Source: Haloferax sulfurifontis ATCC BAA-897 (GTDB lineage: Archaea; Halobacteriota; Halobacteria; Halobacteriales; Haloferacaceae). From it: a stretch of DNA of 64,000 bases. Under the pieces are notes generated by a model, which saw only the letters and a program-made list of their open reading frames with translations, searched no databases and was not told the origin of the DNA. The position numbers and the translations under genes were made by a program. The stretch spans positions 1 to 64,000 of the forward strand of contig NZ_AOLM01000019.1 in NCBI RefSeq assembly GCF_000337835.1. Direction: 5' to 3'. Shown here one piece after another: positions 43,498-53,148 of the stretch; position 1 is the first letter of the stretch, and the number at the start of each line of letters is the position of its first letter.

Positions 43498-43725
43498 GTC
43501 CCTCAATCCGTATGGATGATGATTAAGGATTCGGGTCGACGAGGACGGTGGGCCCGCGGTCGGTTCGCCACCGGCCACGAGACTTCGACGGGCAGACCAT
43601 CGCGCATATCATCCCCGGCTCACCTAGCCCTCGCTATGTACGACCGCGCGACAGCCACGGCGCGTCTCGACGCGGCGGCTCAGCCCGCCGCAGGCCCCGA
43701 ACCCGTCGGAGCCGAGCGCTGACCG

Positions 43726-45651
43726 ATGGCGCTTCTCACGCCCGAGACGACCCGCTGGGTCGCCGCCGCGACGGCGCTCGTGTTCGTCCTCGCCAGCGTC
43801 TCCTTCGTCGTCCCCGCGTCCGGGTCCGTCTCGCCGGTCCCCTTCGACGACACGGTCAAGACCGGCGGCACGTCGGTCGACGTTCGCACGGCCGAGGTCG
43901 AGGGGTTCGAGGTGCCGCTCGCACAGGTCCACTTCTCGCGGTACCGCTACATCATCGGCTACTACGACGTTCGCACGGCCGCCGCCGACGTGTCCACGCC
44001 CGAGAGCGCCCGCCAGTTCGGCGACCCGCTCGCGGTCTTCGTCACCGACTACGCGACCGTCTCGCCCGACCTCGACGGCGACGGCTACCTCCGGACCGAA
44101 CACAACCGCACCCCCGGCTGGGCGAGGGCGTCCGAGGCGTCGTTCGTCGTCGACTCCGGCGCGCGAGTCCCGTCCGGCCCCATCGCCGTCCCGTTTTCCG
44201 ACGCCGACGCGGCCCGCTCGTTCGCGGACGCCCACGGCGGCGACGTCGTCGACTGGGCGACGCTCCGCGACCGCGCCGGCGACCCGCTTTCGTCCCGGCT
44301 CGCCGCCTTCGAGTCGTCGGTCGCGGCCCACCACGAGTGGGCGAACCGGACCGCCGCCGCGAGCGACGCGCTGTTCGACAGGCCCGTCTCGACCGTCGTC
44401 GGCGAGGACGCGCCGACCGTCGGAGCCGCCGTCGAATCGGCCCCCGCGAACACGACGGTCTACGTCCCCGCAGGCACTTACTCGGTCGACGCGGTCGAGC
44501 TGAACCGCTCGGTGACGCTCCGCGGTGCCGGGAGCGACACGCGACTCGTCGGCGACGGAAACGGGAGCGTCGTCCACCTCCGCGCCGACCGGAGCGCGGT
44601 CGGTGACCTCTCGGTCTCCGGCGTCGGCGAGGTGGGGACGCGACGGGTCCGCGCCGAAAACGAGTCCGTCGACTGGGACACCCGCGTCGAACTCGCCTAC
44701 GGCCGCGGCGACGCCGGCGTCGTCCTCGACGGCGCGAACGGGTCGGCGGTCCGCGGCGTGAAAATCGACACGCCCGCGAGCGGCGTCATCGCCCGCGAGA
44801 GCGCCGACAGCGTCGTCGACGGCGTGACCGTCCGCGGGGCCGACGAGCCCGCCGACGGCTTCATGGGCGTCGTCCTCATCGGCTCGCGGTCGGTCGTGCA
44901 GGACTCGACGTTCATCGACGGCCGCGACGGCGTCTACACCCACCGCGCCGACGGGAGCGTCGTCCGCGACAACCGCATGGAAGACGGCCGCTACGGCGTC
45001 CACCAGATGTACACCTCCGACGCGCTCGTCGCCGACAACGTCGTCCGCGGGGACCGCATCGGCGTCGTCCTCATGACCCGGCCCGTCGGCAACCTCGTGG
45101 TCGGAAACGACGTGCGCGAGTCGGACTTCGGCTTCATGCCCGCCGGGAGCGACACCTACGTCGCGGACAACGTGTTCGCCGACAACGACTACGGCATGGA
45201 CGTGAGCGGCGACCGACAGGTGTACGTCCGAAACGTCGTCGCCGGAAACGGGGTCGGCGTCCGCGGGAGTTCGACGTTCCCGACGAACGTCGTCGTCCGG
45301 AACGACATCGTCGACAACGGCGTGCGCGTCGAGTCGTCGCTCGGCCCGATGCGGACGTGGACCGCCGGCGGCGAGGGCAACTACTGGGGCGACCTCCCGC
45401 TCGAAGACGCCGACGACGACGGGGTCTACGACCGGGCGTACCAGCCCTCCGGGGCGGTCGACGCCGAACTCGGCCGCGAACCCGGCGCGCTCGCGCTCTC
45501 GGAGTCGCCCGCGATGCGCGCGCTCCGCCGCGCCCGCGACGCGGTGTCCGGCCTCCGCGGGTCCGGCGTGGTCGACGCCGCGCCCCGGACCGAGCCGGTC
45601 CAACCGGAGACGCTCGCCAGCCTGAACGCGACGGAGGAGACCGATGACTGA
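43726..45651 (+). CDS. nosD: NosD-like beta-helix protein with an N-terminal NosL-like domain
   Basis: 641 residues. A signal or membrane helix (VAAATALVFVLASVSFVVP) is followed at about 40-170 by a NosL-like region: AVFVTDYATVSPD, then VPFSDADAARSFADAHGGDVVDWATL. From about 200 to 540 there are right-handed beta-helix (CASH/NosD) repeats such as GVVLIGSRSVVQDSTFIDGRDGVYTHRADGSVVRDNRM, and a GEGNYWGDLPLEDADDDG segment typical of NosD. NosD and NosL help deliver copper to nitrous-oxide reductase. It overlaps nosF by 8 nt. No nosZ is in view. Confidence 0.85.
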   Translation: MALLTPETTRWVAAATALVFVLASVSFVVPASGSVSPVPFDDTVKTGGTSVDVRTAEVEGFEVPLAQVHFSRYRYIIGYYDVRTAAADVSTPESARQFGDPLAVFVTDYATVSPDLDGDGYLRTEHNRTPGWARASEASFVVDSGARVPSGPIAVPFSDADAARSFADAHGGDVVDWATLRDRAGDPLSSRLAAFESSVAAHHEWANRTAAASDALFDRPVSTVVGEDAPTVGAAVESAPANTTVYVPAGTYSVDAVELNRSVTLRGAGSDTRLVGDGNGSVVHLRADRSAVGDLSVSGVGEVGTRRVRAENESVDWDTRVELAYGRGDAGVVLDGANGSAVRGVKIDTPASGVIARESADSVVDGVTVRGADEPADGFMGVVLIGSRSVVQDSTFIDGRDGVYTHRADGSVVRDNRMEDGRYGVHQMYTSDALVADNVVRGDRIGVVLMTRPVGNLVVGNDVRESDFGFMPAGSDTYVADNVFADNDYGMDVSGDRQVYVRNVVAGNGVGVRGSSTFPTNVVVRNDIVDNGVRVESSLGPMRTWTAGGEGNYWGDLPLEDADDDGVYDRAYQPSGAVDAELGREPGALALSESPAMRALRRARDAVSGLRGSGVVDAAPRTEPVQPETLASLNATEETDD

Positions 45652-46525
45652 CCACGAACCGACGGAGCCAGCGACTGACGAATCCATCACGATGCCGAAC
45701 CGCGAACCCGCGACGACCGCCGAGACGGCTTCCGACGAATCGACGGGCGAGAACACCGATGCCGACGCCAGCGCGGACCCTCACCCTGAACCAGACCCGA
45801 ACGCCGAGGGCGACCGGCCGGCCATCGCCGCGGCCGACCTCAGCCACGCCTTCGGCGACGTGGACGTCCTCGACGGCGTCTCACTGTCGGTCGCGTCCGG
45901 CGAAATCGTCGCGCTCGTCGGCCCCAACGGGTCGGGGAAGTCCACCCTTCTGCGGTTTCTCGCGCGCGTTCGCGCGCCCGACGAGGGAACCGTCACGGTG
46001 GCCTCGACAGATGCCGGCGGACGCGCCCGCGTGGGCTATCTCCCGCAACAGCCCGGCTTCCGCGCCGGCTTCTCCGCGGCCGACGCGCTCGAATTCTACG
46101 CGCAGTTCGTCGACGAAGACGTGAACGTGGCCGAGGTGTTGGAGCGCGTCGGCCTCGCGGACGCCGCGGACCGCCGGGTGGGCGCGCTCTCCGGCGGGAT
46201 GACGCGCCTGCTCGGTCTCGGGCGGGCGCTCGTCGGCGACCCGGCCGTGGTCGTCCTCGACGAGCCGGCGAGCGGCCTCGACCCCGGCATGGTCGAGCGG
46301 CTGTTCGACATCGTCTCCGCCCTCGCCGACGCGGGCGTCGCGGTCGTCCTCTCGTCGCACAACCTCGGTCCCGTCGAGCGGACCGCAGACCGCGTGGTCG
46401 TCCTCGACGGCGGGCGGTTCGTCGCCGACGACGACCCGCGGGCGGTGGTCGAATCCGTCGGCGCGGCGGACCTCCAGACCGCCTTCGGCGACCTCGTGGC
46501 GACCGAGGGGGTGACGGGCAGATGA
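45644..46525 (+). CDS. nosF: ABC transporter ATP-binding protein, NosF-like
   Basis: 293 residues. About 60 acidic, low-complexity residues precede the ATPase domain, so an internal start is possible. Walker A LVGPNGSGKSTLL, signature GALSGGMTRLLGLGRAL, Walker B VVVLDEPASGLDPG and switch SSHNLGPVERTADRV are intact. Overlaps with nosD and nosY show it works with both as a NosDFY unit, moving a sulfur or copper-related compound across the membrane. Confidence 0.85.
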   Translation: MTDHEPTEPATDESITMPNREPATTAETASDESTGENTDADASADPHPEPDPNAEGDRPAIAAADLSHAFGDVDVLDGVSLSVASGEIVALVGPNGSGKSTLLRFLARVRAPDEGTVTVASTDAGGRARVGYLPQQPGFRAGFSAADALEFYAQFVDEDVNVAEVLERVGLADAADRRVGALSGGMTRLLGLGRALVGDPAVVVLDEPASGLDPGMVERLFDIVSALADAGVAVVLSSHNLGPVERTADRVVVLDGGRFVADDDPRAVVESVGAADLQTAFGDLVATEGVTGR

Positions 46526-47343
46526 GCGGCGGCGACCTCGACGGCGTCGGTGACCTGTTCGCCATCGCGGCGCGCGAGCTTCGGACGGTCGTCAGAACGC
46601 CGGCGGTCGTCGCGCTCTCGGTCGTCTTCGGGCTGACCGTCGTCGCGGTCGCGGCCGCGGGGTCCGGCGCGCGCGGCGGCTACGTCCCACTGGTGCTCGA
46701 CTTGCTCCCGTTCGTGGAGGCGCTCGTCCCGCTTCTCGCCGTCGCGCTCTGTTACCGCGCGGTGCTCTCGGACCGCGAGTCGGGCGAACTCGACGTGCTC
46801 CGCACCTTCGACGTGTCCCGGTCGGCCTACGTCGGCGGCGTCTACCTCGGCCGCGGACTCGCGCTCGTGTTCGTCGTCTTCGGGTCGCTCCTCGCCGCGG
46901 GGGCGACCGTCCCGGTGCTCTCGCCGCCGGACCCGACGTTCCTCGCGCTGAACGAGGCCGCCGACTCGCCGGTCGCGTTCCTCCGCTTTGCCGTCCTCGC
47001 GGTGCTTTTCGCCCTCGCGGTCGCGGCCGTCGCGCTCGCCGTCTCGGCCGCCGCGCGGACCGCCCGGCAGGCGATTGCGCTCGCCGTCGGCCTGGTCGTC
47101 GCCTTCGTCGTCGGCATCGACGCCGCCGCCATCGCCGGGCTGGCCTCGGGAACCCTCGGTATCGACGCGGTGCCGCTCGCGCTCGCGGCGAGTCCGAACG
47201 GGGCGTTCCGGTCGCTCGTCCTCGGCGTCGCCGTCGAGACCGGCGGGGCGGGGTCGCCGACCGCGGCGCTCGCGGGGCTCGTCGGCTGGGTGGTCGTCGC
47301 GCTCGCGGTCGCGGTGCTGACGGCGTGGCGACCGGTAGAATAG
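46522..47343 (+). CDS. nosY: ABC transporter permease, NosY-like
   Basis: 273 residues with six membrane helices. The opening AIAARELRTVVRTPAVVALSVVFGLTV and the loop CYRAVLSDRESGELDVLRTFDVSRSAYVGGVYLGRGLAL match ABC-2/NosY permeases. It overlaps nosF by 4 nt (ATGA). Ends 38 bp before the convergent oxidoreductase gene. Confidence 0.83.
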   Translation: MSGGDLDGVGDLFAIAARELRTVVRTPAVVALSVVFGLTVVAVAAAGSGARGGYVPLVLDLLPFVEALVPLLAVALCYRAVLSDRESGELDVLRTFDVSRSAYVGGVYLGRGLALVFVVFGSLLAAGATVPVLSPPDPTFLALNEAADSPVAFLRFAVLAVLFALAVAAVALAVSAAARTARQAIALAVGLVVAFVVGIDAAAIAGLASGTLGIDAVPLALAASPNGAFRSLVLGVAVETGGAGSPTAALAGLVGWVVVALAVAVLTAWRPVE

Positions 47344-47380
47344 TGTTCCGGGCGGCGCAGGCGGCGCGCGCGCGAAGCGG

Positions 47381-48025
47381 TTACCCGAAGTTCTCGACTT
47401 TCGCCGCGTCGGCGTCGCCGCCGGCGGCCTCGACGGCGTCGGTCGCGCGCGAGACGAAGTCGGCGAAGCCGTAGACGAACACCTGTTCGCCGTCGTCGCC
47501 GGTAAGCGCGTCGGCGACGGCGTCTGCGAGGTCGGCGTCCTCACCGGTGACGACGACGCTCGCGCCGTCGTCGCGGAGCGCGGAGAGCCGGTCTTCGTGC
47601 GCGGGTGCGTCGTCGAGATAGACCACGGCGGCCTCGTTGCCGTCGGCGACCGCGGCCTCGGCGATGCCGACCGCGGGGCCGACGCCGGGACCGCCCGCGA
47701 GGACGACCACGCGCGACTCGCCGTCGTAGTAGCTCCGACCGAACGGCCCGGAGACCTCGACGTCGTCGCCGGCGGCGAGCGAGTCGAGGTGCTGGCTGAA
47801 CGGGCCGGCCTCCTCGGGATCGATGCCGACGGTCACCTCGAACGTGTCGCCGACGCCGGGCGACGAGAGCGTGTAGAACCGCGCGTACGACTCGCCGTCG
47901 ACCTCGGCGGAGAGCTTGACGAACTGGCCCGGTTCGGCCTCGAAGCCGTCGGGCGTCTCGAACTCGATGGCGACCGTGCCGGGGCCGACGTCGCGGGCCG
48001 CGGCGACGGTGACGATTGCGTCCAT
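47381..48025 (-). CDS. FAD-binding oxidoreductase of the ferredoxin-NADP reductase family
   Basis: 214 residues, compact. FAD-binding strand motif RFYTLSSPGV (RxYS type), then VSGPFGRSYYDG, and the nucleotide-binding loop VVLAGGPGVGPAVGIAEAAV, ending in VENFG. Such flavoproteins shuttle electrons between NAD(P)H and ferredoxins or oxygenases. No [2Fe-2S] domain is attached. The Rieske protein at 18695 is a conceivable partner but not linked. Confidence 0.83.
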   Translation of the reverse strand: MDAIVTVAAARDVGPGTVAIEFETPDGFEAEPGQFVKLSAEVDGESYARFYTLSSPGVGDTFEVTVGIDPEEAGPFSQHLDSLAAGDDVEVSGPFGRSYYDGESRVVVLAGGPGVGPAVGIAEAAVADGNEAAVVYLDDAPAHEDRLSALRDDGASVVVTGEDADLADAVADALTGDDGEQVFVYGFADFVSRATDAVEAAGGDADAAKVENFG

Positions 48026-48331
48026 GCGACCGGGTTGGTCGCAGGCTCACAAGGGCCTTGCCTTCCCGGACGCGCGCGCCGGAGACCGGACGCGAATCGT
48101 GCGAGTCTCTCGCACGGTGTAAACCGGAAATAATTGTCACGAGAGGTCGAAATACACCATGATTGGACGTACGTTCAGTAAAATGCCGTCTACACACCGT
48201 TTGGATAGACAACCTCAATTCAATAGCGATATATGAATTTGTTCGTGCGATTTCTATCGATTATCAGTACCGACGTTTAACACCAATTTTCAGAAGGCTT
48301 TTGACCCGGCTATGGGTAGATTTCACCCAGC
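48026..48331 (+). promoter_or_regulatory. Upstream region of the korAB operon
   Basis: 306 bp. The half nearest korA is A/T-rich. Candidate TATA boxes include GATATATG near 48229-48236 and TTTAACACC near 48276-48284, followed by TTTTGACCC and the start at 48332. The far half contains a GTAAACCGG... TTTGGATAG stretch with no gene. No repeat of note. Confidence 0.45.
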
Positions 48332-50092
48332 ATGCCTGCGGACTTCAACTGGGCCATCGGCGGCGAGGCTGGCGATGGCATCGACTCCACGGGGAAGATT
48401 TTCGCTCAGGCACTCTCCCGGGCTGGACGCCACGTGTTCACCTCTAAGGACTTCGCTTCGCGAATCCGGGGCGGATACACCGCGTACAAGGTTCGGACTG
48501 CCATCGACCCCGTGCAGAGCGTCGTCGACAGACTCGACGTGCTCATCGCGCTCACACAACGAACAATCGACGAGAACCTCGACGAACTACACGAGGGCTC
48601 CGTCATCATCTACGACGGCGACCGCTCCACCATGGCGGACGTCGAAATCCCCGAGGGAATGGTCGGGCTGGACATCCCCCTCAAGGCGCTCGCCGAGGAG
48701 GCGGGCGGCGCAATCATGCGCAACGTCGTCGCGCTCGGCGCGGCGTGCGCCGTCGCGGACTTCCCCATTGAGAACCTCGACAGCGCGCTCCAGAAGCGCT
48801 TCGGCGGGAAGGGCGAGGCCATCGTCGAGAACAACAAGAAGGCGGCTCGCGCGGGCCTCGAATACGTCCACGACGAGTACGACCACGAGTTCGACTACGA
48901 CCTCGAAACGACCGACGAGGACTACGTGCTCATCAACGGCGACCAGGCCATCGGCATGGGCGCCATCGCCGCCGGCTGTCGCTTCTACGCCGGCTACCCC
49001 ATCACGCCCGCGACCGACGTGATGGAGTACCTCACCGGCCGCATCGAACGCTACGGCGGCCACGTCGTGCAGGCGGAAGACGAGCTCGCGGCCATCAACC
49101 TCGCGCTCGGTGCGGCGCGCGCCGGCGCGCGGTCGATGACCGCCACGTCCGGGCCGGGTATCGACCTGATGACCGAGACGTTCGGTCTCGTCGCCACCTC
49201 CGAGACGCCGCTCGTCATCGTCGACGTGATGCGCTCGGGTCCCTCGACGGGGATGCCGACCAAGCAGGAACAGGGCGACCTCAACATGATGCTGTACGGC
49301 GGCCACGGCGAGATTCCGCGGTTCGTCGTCGCGCCGACGAGCATCGACGAGTGCTTCTGGAAGACCGTCGAGGCGTTCAACTTCGCCGAGAAGTACCAGG
49401 TTCCGGTGTACGTCGCCGCCGACCTCGCGATGGCGGTCACGGAACAGACGTTCTCCCCCGAGACGTTCGACATGGACGAAGTCGAAATCGACCGCGGCAA
49501 GGTCGTCGACGACGACTCCATCGACGAGTGGCTCGACGAGGAAGGTCGCTTCCAGCCGCACGCGCTCACCGACGACGGCGTCAGCCCGCGCGCGTTCCCC
49601 GGCACGGAACAGGGCGCGCACATGTCGACGGGTCTCGAACACGACGAGCTCGGTCGACGGACCGAAGACCGGTCGATGCGCGTCGAGCAGGTCGACAAGC
49701 GCGACCGGAAGGTCGAGACCGCAAAGCAGACCGAGGACTTCTCGCCGCGCGAGTTCGGCGACGCCGACTCGGACACGCTCATCCTCTCGTGGGGCTCCAA
49801 CGAGGGCGCGCTCGTCGAGGCGCTCGACTTCCTCGAAGAGGACGGCATCGACGTTCGGTTCCTGTCGGTTCCGTACATGTTCCCGCGGCCGGACCTCACC
49901 GAGGAAATCGAGGCGGCGGACGAGGTCATCGTCGTCGAGTGTAACGCGACGGGGCAGTTCGCCAACGTCGTCGAGCACGACACATTGACCCGTGTCAAGC
50001 GCATCAACAAGTACGACGGCGTCCGCTTCAAGGCGGACGAACTCGCAGACGAAATCAAAGCCACCCTCGACGCAGAGGAGGTCTCAGCATGA
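48332..50092 (+). CDS. korA: 2-oxoacid:ferredoxin oxidoreductase, alpha (fused gamma-alpha) subunit
   Basis: 586 residues. The N-terminal gamma-type domain (GGEAGDGIDSTGKIFAQALSRAGRHVFTSKDFASRIRGGY) spans about 1-190. The alpha domain begins near 200 (GNDQAIGMGAIAAGCRFYAGYPITPATDVMEYL in outline) with TATSGPGIDLMTETFGLVATSETPLVIVDVMRSGPSTGMPTKQEQGD. It works with korB to decarboxylate 2-oxoglutarate or pyruvate to the acyl-CoA, reducing ferredoxin. The substrate cannot be settled from sequence. Overlaps korB by 4 nt. Confidence 0.92.
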   Translation: MPADFNWAIGGEAGDGIDSTGKIFAQALSRAGRHVFTSKDFASRIRGGYTAYKVRTAIDPVQSVVDRLDVLIALTQRTIDENLDELHEGSVIIYDGDRSTMADVEIPEGMVGLDIPLKALAEEAGGAIMRNVVALGAACAVADFPIENLDSALQKRFGGKGEAIVENNKKAARAGLEYVHDEYDHEFDYDLETTDEDYVLINGDQAIGMGAIAAGCRFYAGYPITPATDVMEYLTGRIERYGGHVVQAEDELAAINLALGAARAGARSMTATSGPGIDLMTETFGLVATSETPLVIVDVMRSGPSTGMPTKQEQGDLNMMLYGGHGEIPRFVVAPTSIDECFWKTVEAFNFAEKYQVPVYVAADLAMAVTEQTFSPETFDMDEVEIDRGKVVDDDSIDEWLDEEGRFQPHALTDDGVSPRAFPGTEQGAHMSTGLEHDELGRRTEDRSMRVEQVDKRDRKVETAKQTEDFSPREFGDADSDTLILSWGSNEGALVEALDFLEEDGIDVRFLSVPYMFPRPDLTEEIEAADEVIVVECNATGQFANVVEHDTLTRVKRINKYDGVRFKADELADEIKATLDAEEVSA

Positions 50093-50952
50093 GCTCAAAC
50101 GTCCGCTTCACCGACTTCAAGTCAGACAAACAACCGACCTGGTGTCCCGGCTGTGGGGACTTCGGGACGATGAACGGCATCATGAAAGCCCTCGCCAACT
50201 CCGGCACCGACCCCGACAACACGTTCATGGTCGCCGGTATCGGCTGTTCCGGGAAAATCGGGACGTACATGCACTCGTACGCCATCCACGGCGTCCACGG
50301 GCGCTCGCTCCCGGTCGCCGCCGGCGTCAAGCTGGCGAACCCCGACCTGACCGTCGTCGCCGCCGGCGGCGACGGTGACGGCTACTCCATCGGCGCGGGC
50401 CACTTCATCCACGCCGTCCGCCGCAACGTGGACATGGCCTACACCGTCATGGACAACCGCATCTACGGCCTCACCAAGGGACAGGCCTCGCCGACCTCGC
50501 GCGAGGACTTCGAGACCTCGACGACGCCCGAAGGGCCCCAACAGCCCCCGGTCAACCCGCTCGCGCTGTCGCTCGCGGCCGGCGGCACGTTCATCGCGCA
50601 GTCGTTCGCGACGGACCACAAGCGTCACGCGGAAATCGTCCAGGAGGCCATCGAACACGACGGCTTCGGCTTCGTGAACGTGTTCAGTCCGTGTGTCACG
50701 TTCAACGACGTTGACACCTACGACTACTTCCGCGACAACCTCGTGGACCTCGCGGACACCGACCACGACCCGACCGACTACGACGCGGCCAAAGAGAAGA
50801 TTCTCGACTCGTCGAAGGAGTACGAGGGTATCATCTACAAGGACGAAAGCTCCGTCTCCTACGAGGAGAAGTTCGGCGTCGACAAGGACATGTCGGACAT
50901 CCCGTCGGGCGCGCCCGACGACGCGATGGACCTCGTCCGCGAGTTCTACTAA
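50089..50952 (+). CDS. korB: 2-oxoacid:ferredoxin oxidoreductase, beta (TPP) subunit
   Basis: 287 residues. TPP-binding motif AAGGDGDGYSIGAGHFIHAVRRNVDM, with the Cys ligands of a [4Fe-4S] cluster in WCPGCGDFG and GIGCSGKIG. GLTKGQASPTS and SPCVTFN complete the beta-subunit pattern. A two-subunit enzyme with KorA is typical of haloarchaea, where it replaces pyruvate or 2-oxoglutarate dehydrogenase. Confidence 0.93.
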   Translation: MSSNVRFTDFKSDKQPTWCPGCGDFGTMNGIMKALANSGTDPDNTFMVAGIGCSGKIGTYMHSYAIHGVHGRSLPVAAGVKLANPDLTVVAAGGDGDGYSIGAGHFIHAVRRNVDMAYTVMDNRIYGLTKGQASPTSREDFETSTTPEGPQQPPVNPLALSLAAGGTFIAQSFATDHKRHAEIVQEAIEHDGFGFVNVFSPCVTFNDVDTYDYFRDNLVDLADTDHDPTDYDAAKEKILDSSKEYEGIIYKDESSVSYEEKFGVDKDMSDIPSGAPDDAMDLVREFY

Positions 50953-50985
50953 CGCCGAACTCGCCGACGACGCCGCGCCGACCGC

Positions 50986-51696
50986 TCACCGAACTTCGAC
51001 CGTTCTTTCGACCGTTCCCGGATGCTCGACAGCGCCCGCGAGCGCCGCGACCGCGTCGGTCTCGTCCACGTCGGCCCCGTGGACCGCGAGGACGACCACC
51101 ACGTCCCCGTCGTGTTCGACCGTCGCGAGGTGGAGTCGCACCTCGGCCGACCCGCCCTCGTAGGCGACCATCTCGCCGTCGACGGCGGTCTCGCCGGCCT
51201 CGACCTCGACCGTCCCCGCGTAGGTGACGAGTTCCGTCTCCGACCCGAGCATCGTGACGTTCCGCGCGCCGACCTCGCGGACGCCGTTGACCTCGGGGAC
51301 GTTTCCGAGCGCCTGCGCGTCGGCCAGCACGTCGAGACCGGCCGCGACGAGTTCGCGGTTGCCGAGGTTCGAAAGCGGGTTGACCGACTGCCCGGCGACC
51401 TCGGCGTTCGGCGACGAGACGACCGCGAGGGCCGTGATATCGTCGTCGTCGGTCGTCTTCGAGTAGCCGGACACCCAGACCTCCGCGCCGACGGAGCGAG
51501 AGGCGGGCCCGACGCCCACGTCGTACGAAAGCGGGACGACCGTGCTGTTGCCGTGGACGTAGCCGTGCGCCTCGTAGGCCGACGCGGGAATCGTCGCGGG
51601 CTGGGCCGCGAACGTGGTCGAATCGCCGAGCCCACCGAGGCAACCGGCGAGGGCGACGACGAGTGCGAGCGCGAGGGCTGTGCGTAGTTGAGGCAT
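50986..51696 (-). CDS. Secreted lipoprotein of unknown function
   Basis: 236 residues. MPQLRTALALALVVALAGC is a signal peptide with a lipobox Cys at residue 19. The mature domain is beta-rich (VWVSGYSKTTDDDDITALAVVSSPNAEVAGQSVNPL...) and repeats VETAGTVEVEAGE-like strands; I believe it belongs to the haloarchaeal DUF6517 group. It faces the end of korB with a 33-bp gap. Confidence 0.7.
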   Translation of the reverse strand: MPQLRTALALALVVALAGCLGGLGDSTTFAAQPATIPASAYEAHGYVHGNSTVVPLSYDVGVGPASRSVGAEVWVSGYSKTTDDDDITALAVVSSPNAEVAGQSVNPLSNLGNRELVAAGLDVLADAQALGNVPEVNGVREVGARNVTMLGSETELVTYAGTVEVEAGETAVDGEMVAYEGGSAEVRLHLATVEHDGDVVVVLAVHGADVDETDAVAALAGAVEHPGTVERTVEVR

Positions 51697-51854
51697 GCGA
51701 CCTAGAGGCGCGCAGAGAGCATGACAGTCTCGCCGCCGCGAAAAAGAGCCGAGCGACCGGCCGAGTCGGTCCGAGTGGGACCAAGCGGGGCCGGGCGACC
51801 GAGGTGACCGAACCGCCGTCGAGTCTCCCGGCGGGTCCCCCGGCGACTCGCTCG

Positions 51855-52052
51855 TTACTCCACCGTCTCGATGCGGAGCTGGTAGCGCGTCCCGCAGTCG
51901 AGACACCGCGCGTCGTCGGACTCGATGAGCTCCGTCACCAACACCTCGCCGAACTCGCAGTTCGGACACTCGTAGACGAGCGAGTCACCCGCGATGCGGT
52001 GTGCGAACGCGTTCGTGTTCTCTTCTGTCAACGGCTCTGATGCGGACGACAT
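51855..52052 (-). CDS. Small zinc-ribbon protein
   Basis: 65 residues from the ATG at 52052. Two CxxC pairs (CPNC and CLDC) about 24 residues apart form a zinc ribbon, ending CGTRYQLRIETVE. The frame is open further upstream but the codons there are not protein-like. It lies behind a promoter region shared with the aldo/keto reductase gene. Confidence 0.7.
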   Translation of the reverse strand: MSSASEPLTEENTNAFAHRIAGDSLVYECPNCEFGEVLVTELIESDDARCLDCGTRYQLRIETVE

Positions 52053-52230
52053 TCCTGACCACCGTACAGATATGCTACCACGTGACACATAAACTATCCG
52101 CCGCCGAGCGTCGGTTGGCGTCGAATGACGAACGTCCGAGCCTCCGTGTGACATACACTCAGGCCGTGAAAGCCGGAAATTCGTCCGCCCTTTCGGAACG
52201 CCTTTTCAACTCGCGGCCCACTGCTCACCC

Positions 52231-53061
52231 ATGACGGAGAACCCCGCCTCAGTAGACGACACACCGCGAGCGAACGGGATGCCGATGCTCGGCCTCGGAA
52301 CGTGGCAGAACACGGACGCCGACGAGTGTCGCAACGCGGTGCAGACGGCGCTGGAGATGGGCTACCGCCACATCGACACCGCCCAAGCGTACGGGAACGA
52401 GTCCGAGGTCGGCGCGGGCATCGCCGCCGCCGACGTCGACCGCGACGACGTGTTCCTCGCGACGAAGGTGTGGATCGACGAGCTGTCCTACGACGACGTC
52501 ATCGAGAGCACCGAAGTGAGCCTCGAAAAGCTCGGCGTCGACTACGTCGACCTCCTGTACGTCCACTGGCCGTCCCGCGAGTACGATGCCGAAGAGACGC
52601 TCGCGGCCTTCGACGAACTCGTCGACCGGGGGCTGACCGAGCGCGTCGGCATCTCCAACTTCGAACCCGAACAGGTCCGTGAGGCCGTCGAACTGTCCGA
52701 ATCTGGAATCTTCGCCAACCAAATCGAGATGCACCCGCTTCTCCAACAGGAGGAACTCCGCGAGGTCTGCGCCGAAGAGGACATCGAAATCGTCGCGTAC
52801 TCCCCGCTGGCCCGCGGAGCGGTGTTCGACGTCGACGTGCTGTCCGATATCGCCGAGAAGCACGACGCGAGCGAGGCGCAGGTGTCCTTGGCGTGGCTCC
52901 GCGAGAAGGGCGTCACCGCGATTCCGAAGGCGACGAGCGAGGGCCACATCCGCGACAACTGGGAGTCGCTCGCGCTCGAACTCGACGACGAGGACGTGGC
53001 CGCCATCGACGCCATCGACGTCGAAGACCGCCGCGTCGACCCCGGCTTCGCGCCCTGGTAA
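52231..53061 (+). CDS. Aldo/keto reductase
   Basis: 276 residues, a TIM barrel. Catalytic tetrad: Asp49 and Tyr54 (HIDTAQAYGNE), Lys79 (LATKVW) and His112 (LLYVHWPS). NADPH-binding region IPKATSEGHIRDNWESLALELDDEDVAAID near the end. It reduces aldehydes or ketones; in a window that also carries methylglyoxal synthase, 2-oxoaldehydes are plausible substrates, but that is a guess. Confidence 0.92.
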   Translation: MTENPASVDDTPRANGMPMLGLGTWQNTDADECRNAVQTALEMGYRHIDTAQAYGNESEVGAGIAAADVDRDDVFLATKVWIDELSYDDVIESTEVSLEKLGVDYVDLLYVHWPSREYDAEETLAAFDELVDRGLTERVGISNFEPEQVREAVELSESGIFANQIEMHPLLQQEELREVCAEEDIEIVAYSPLARGAVFDVDVLSDIAEKHDASEAQVSLAWLREKGVTAIPKATSEGHIRDNWESLALELDDEDVAAIDAIDVEDRRVDPGFAPW

Positions 53062-53148
53062 GCGGCCGAGCCCACGGTTTCCGGTTCGACGCTCGATTCG
53101 CAGTTCGGAGCCGCAACGGATTTGTCGAACGAGTCCCGACAGAATTTC

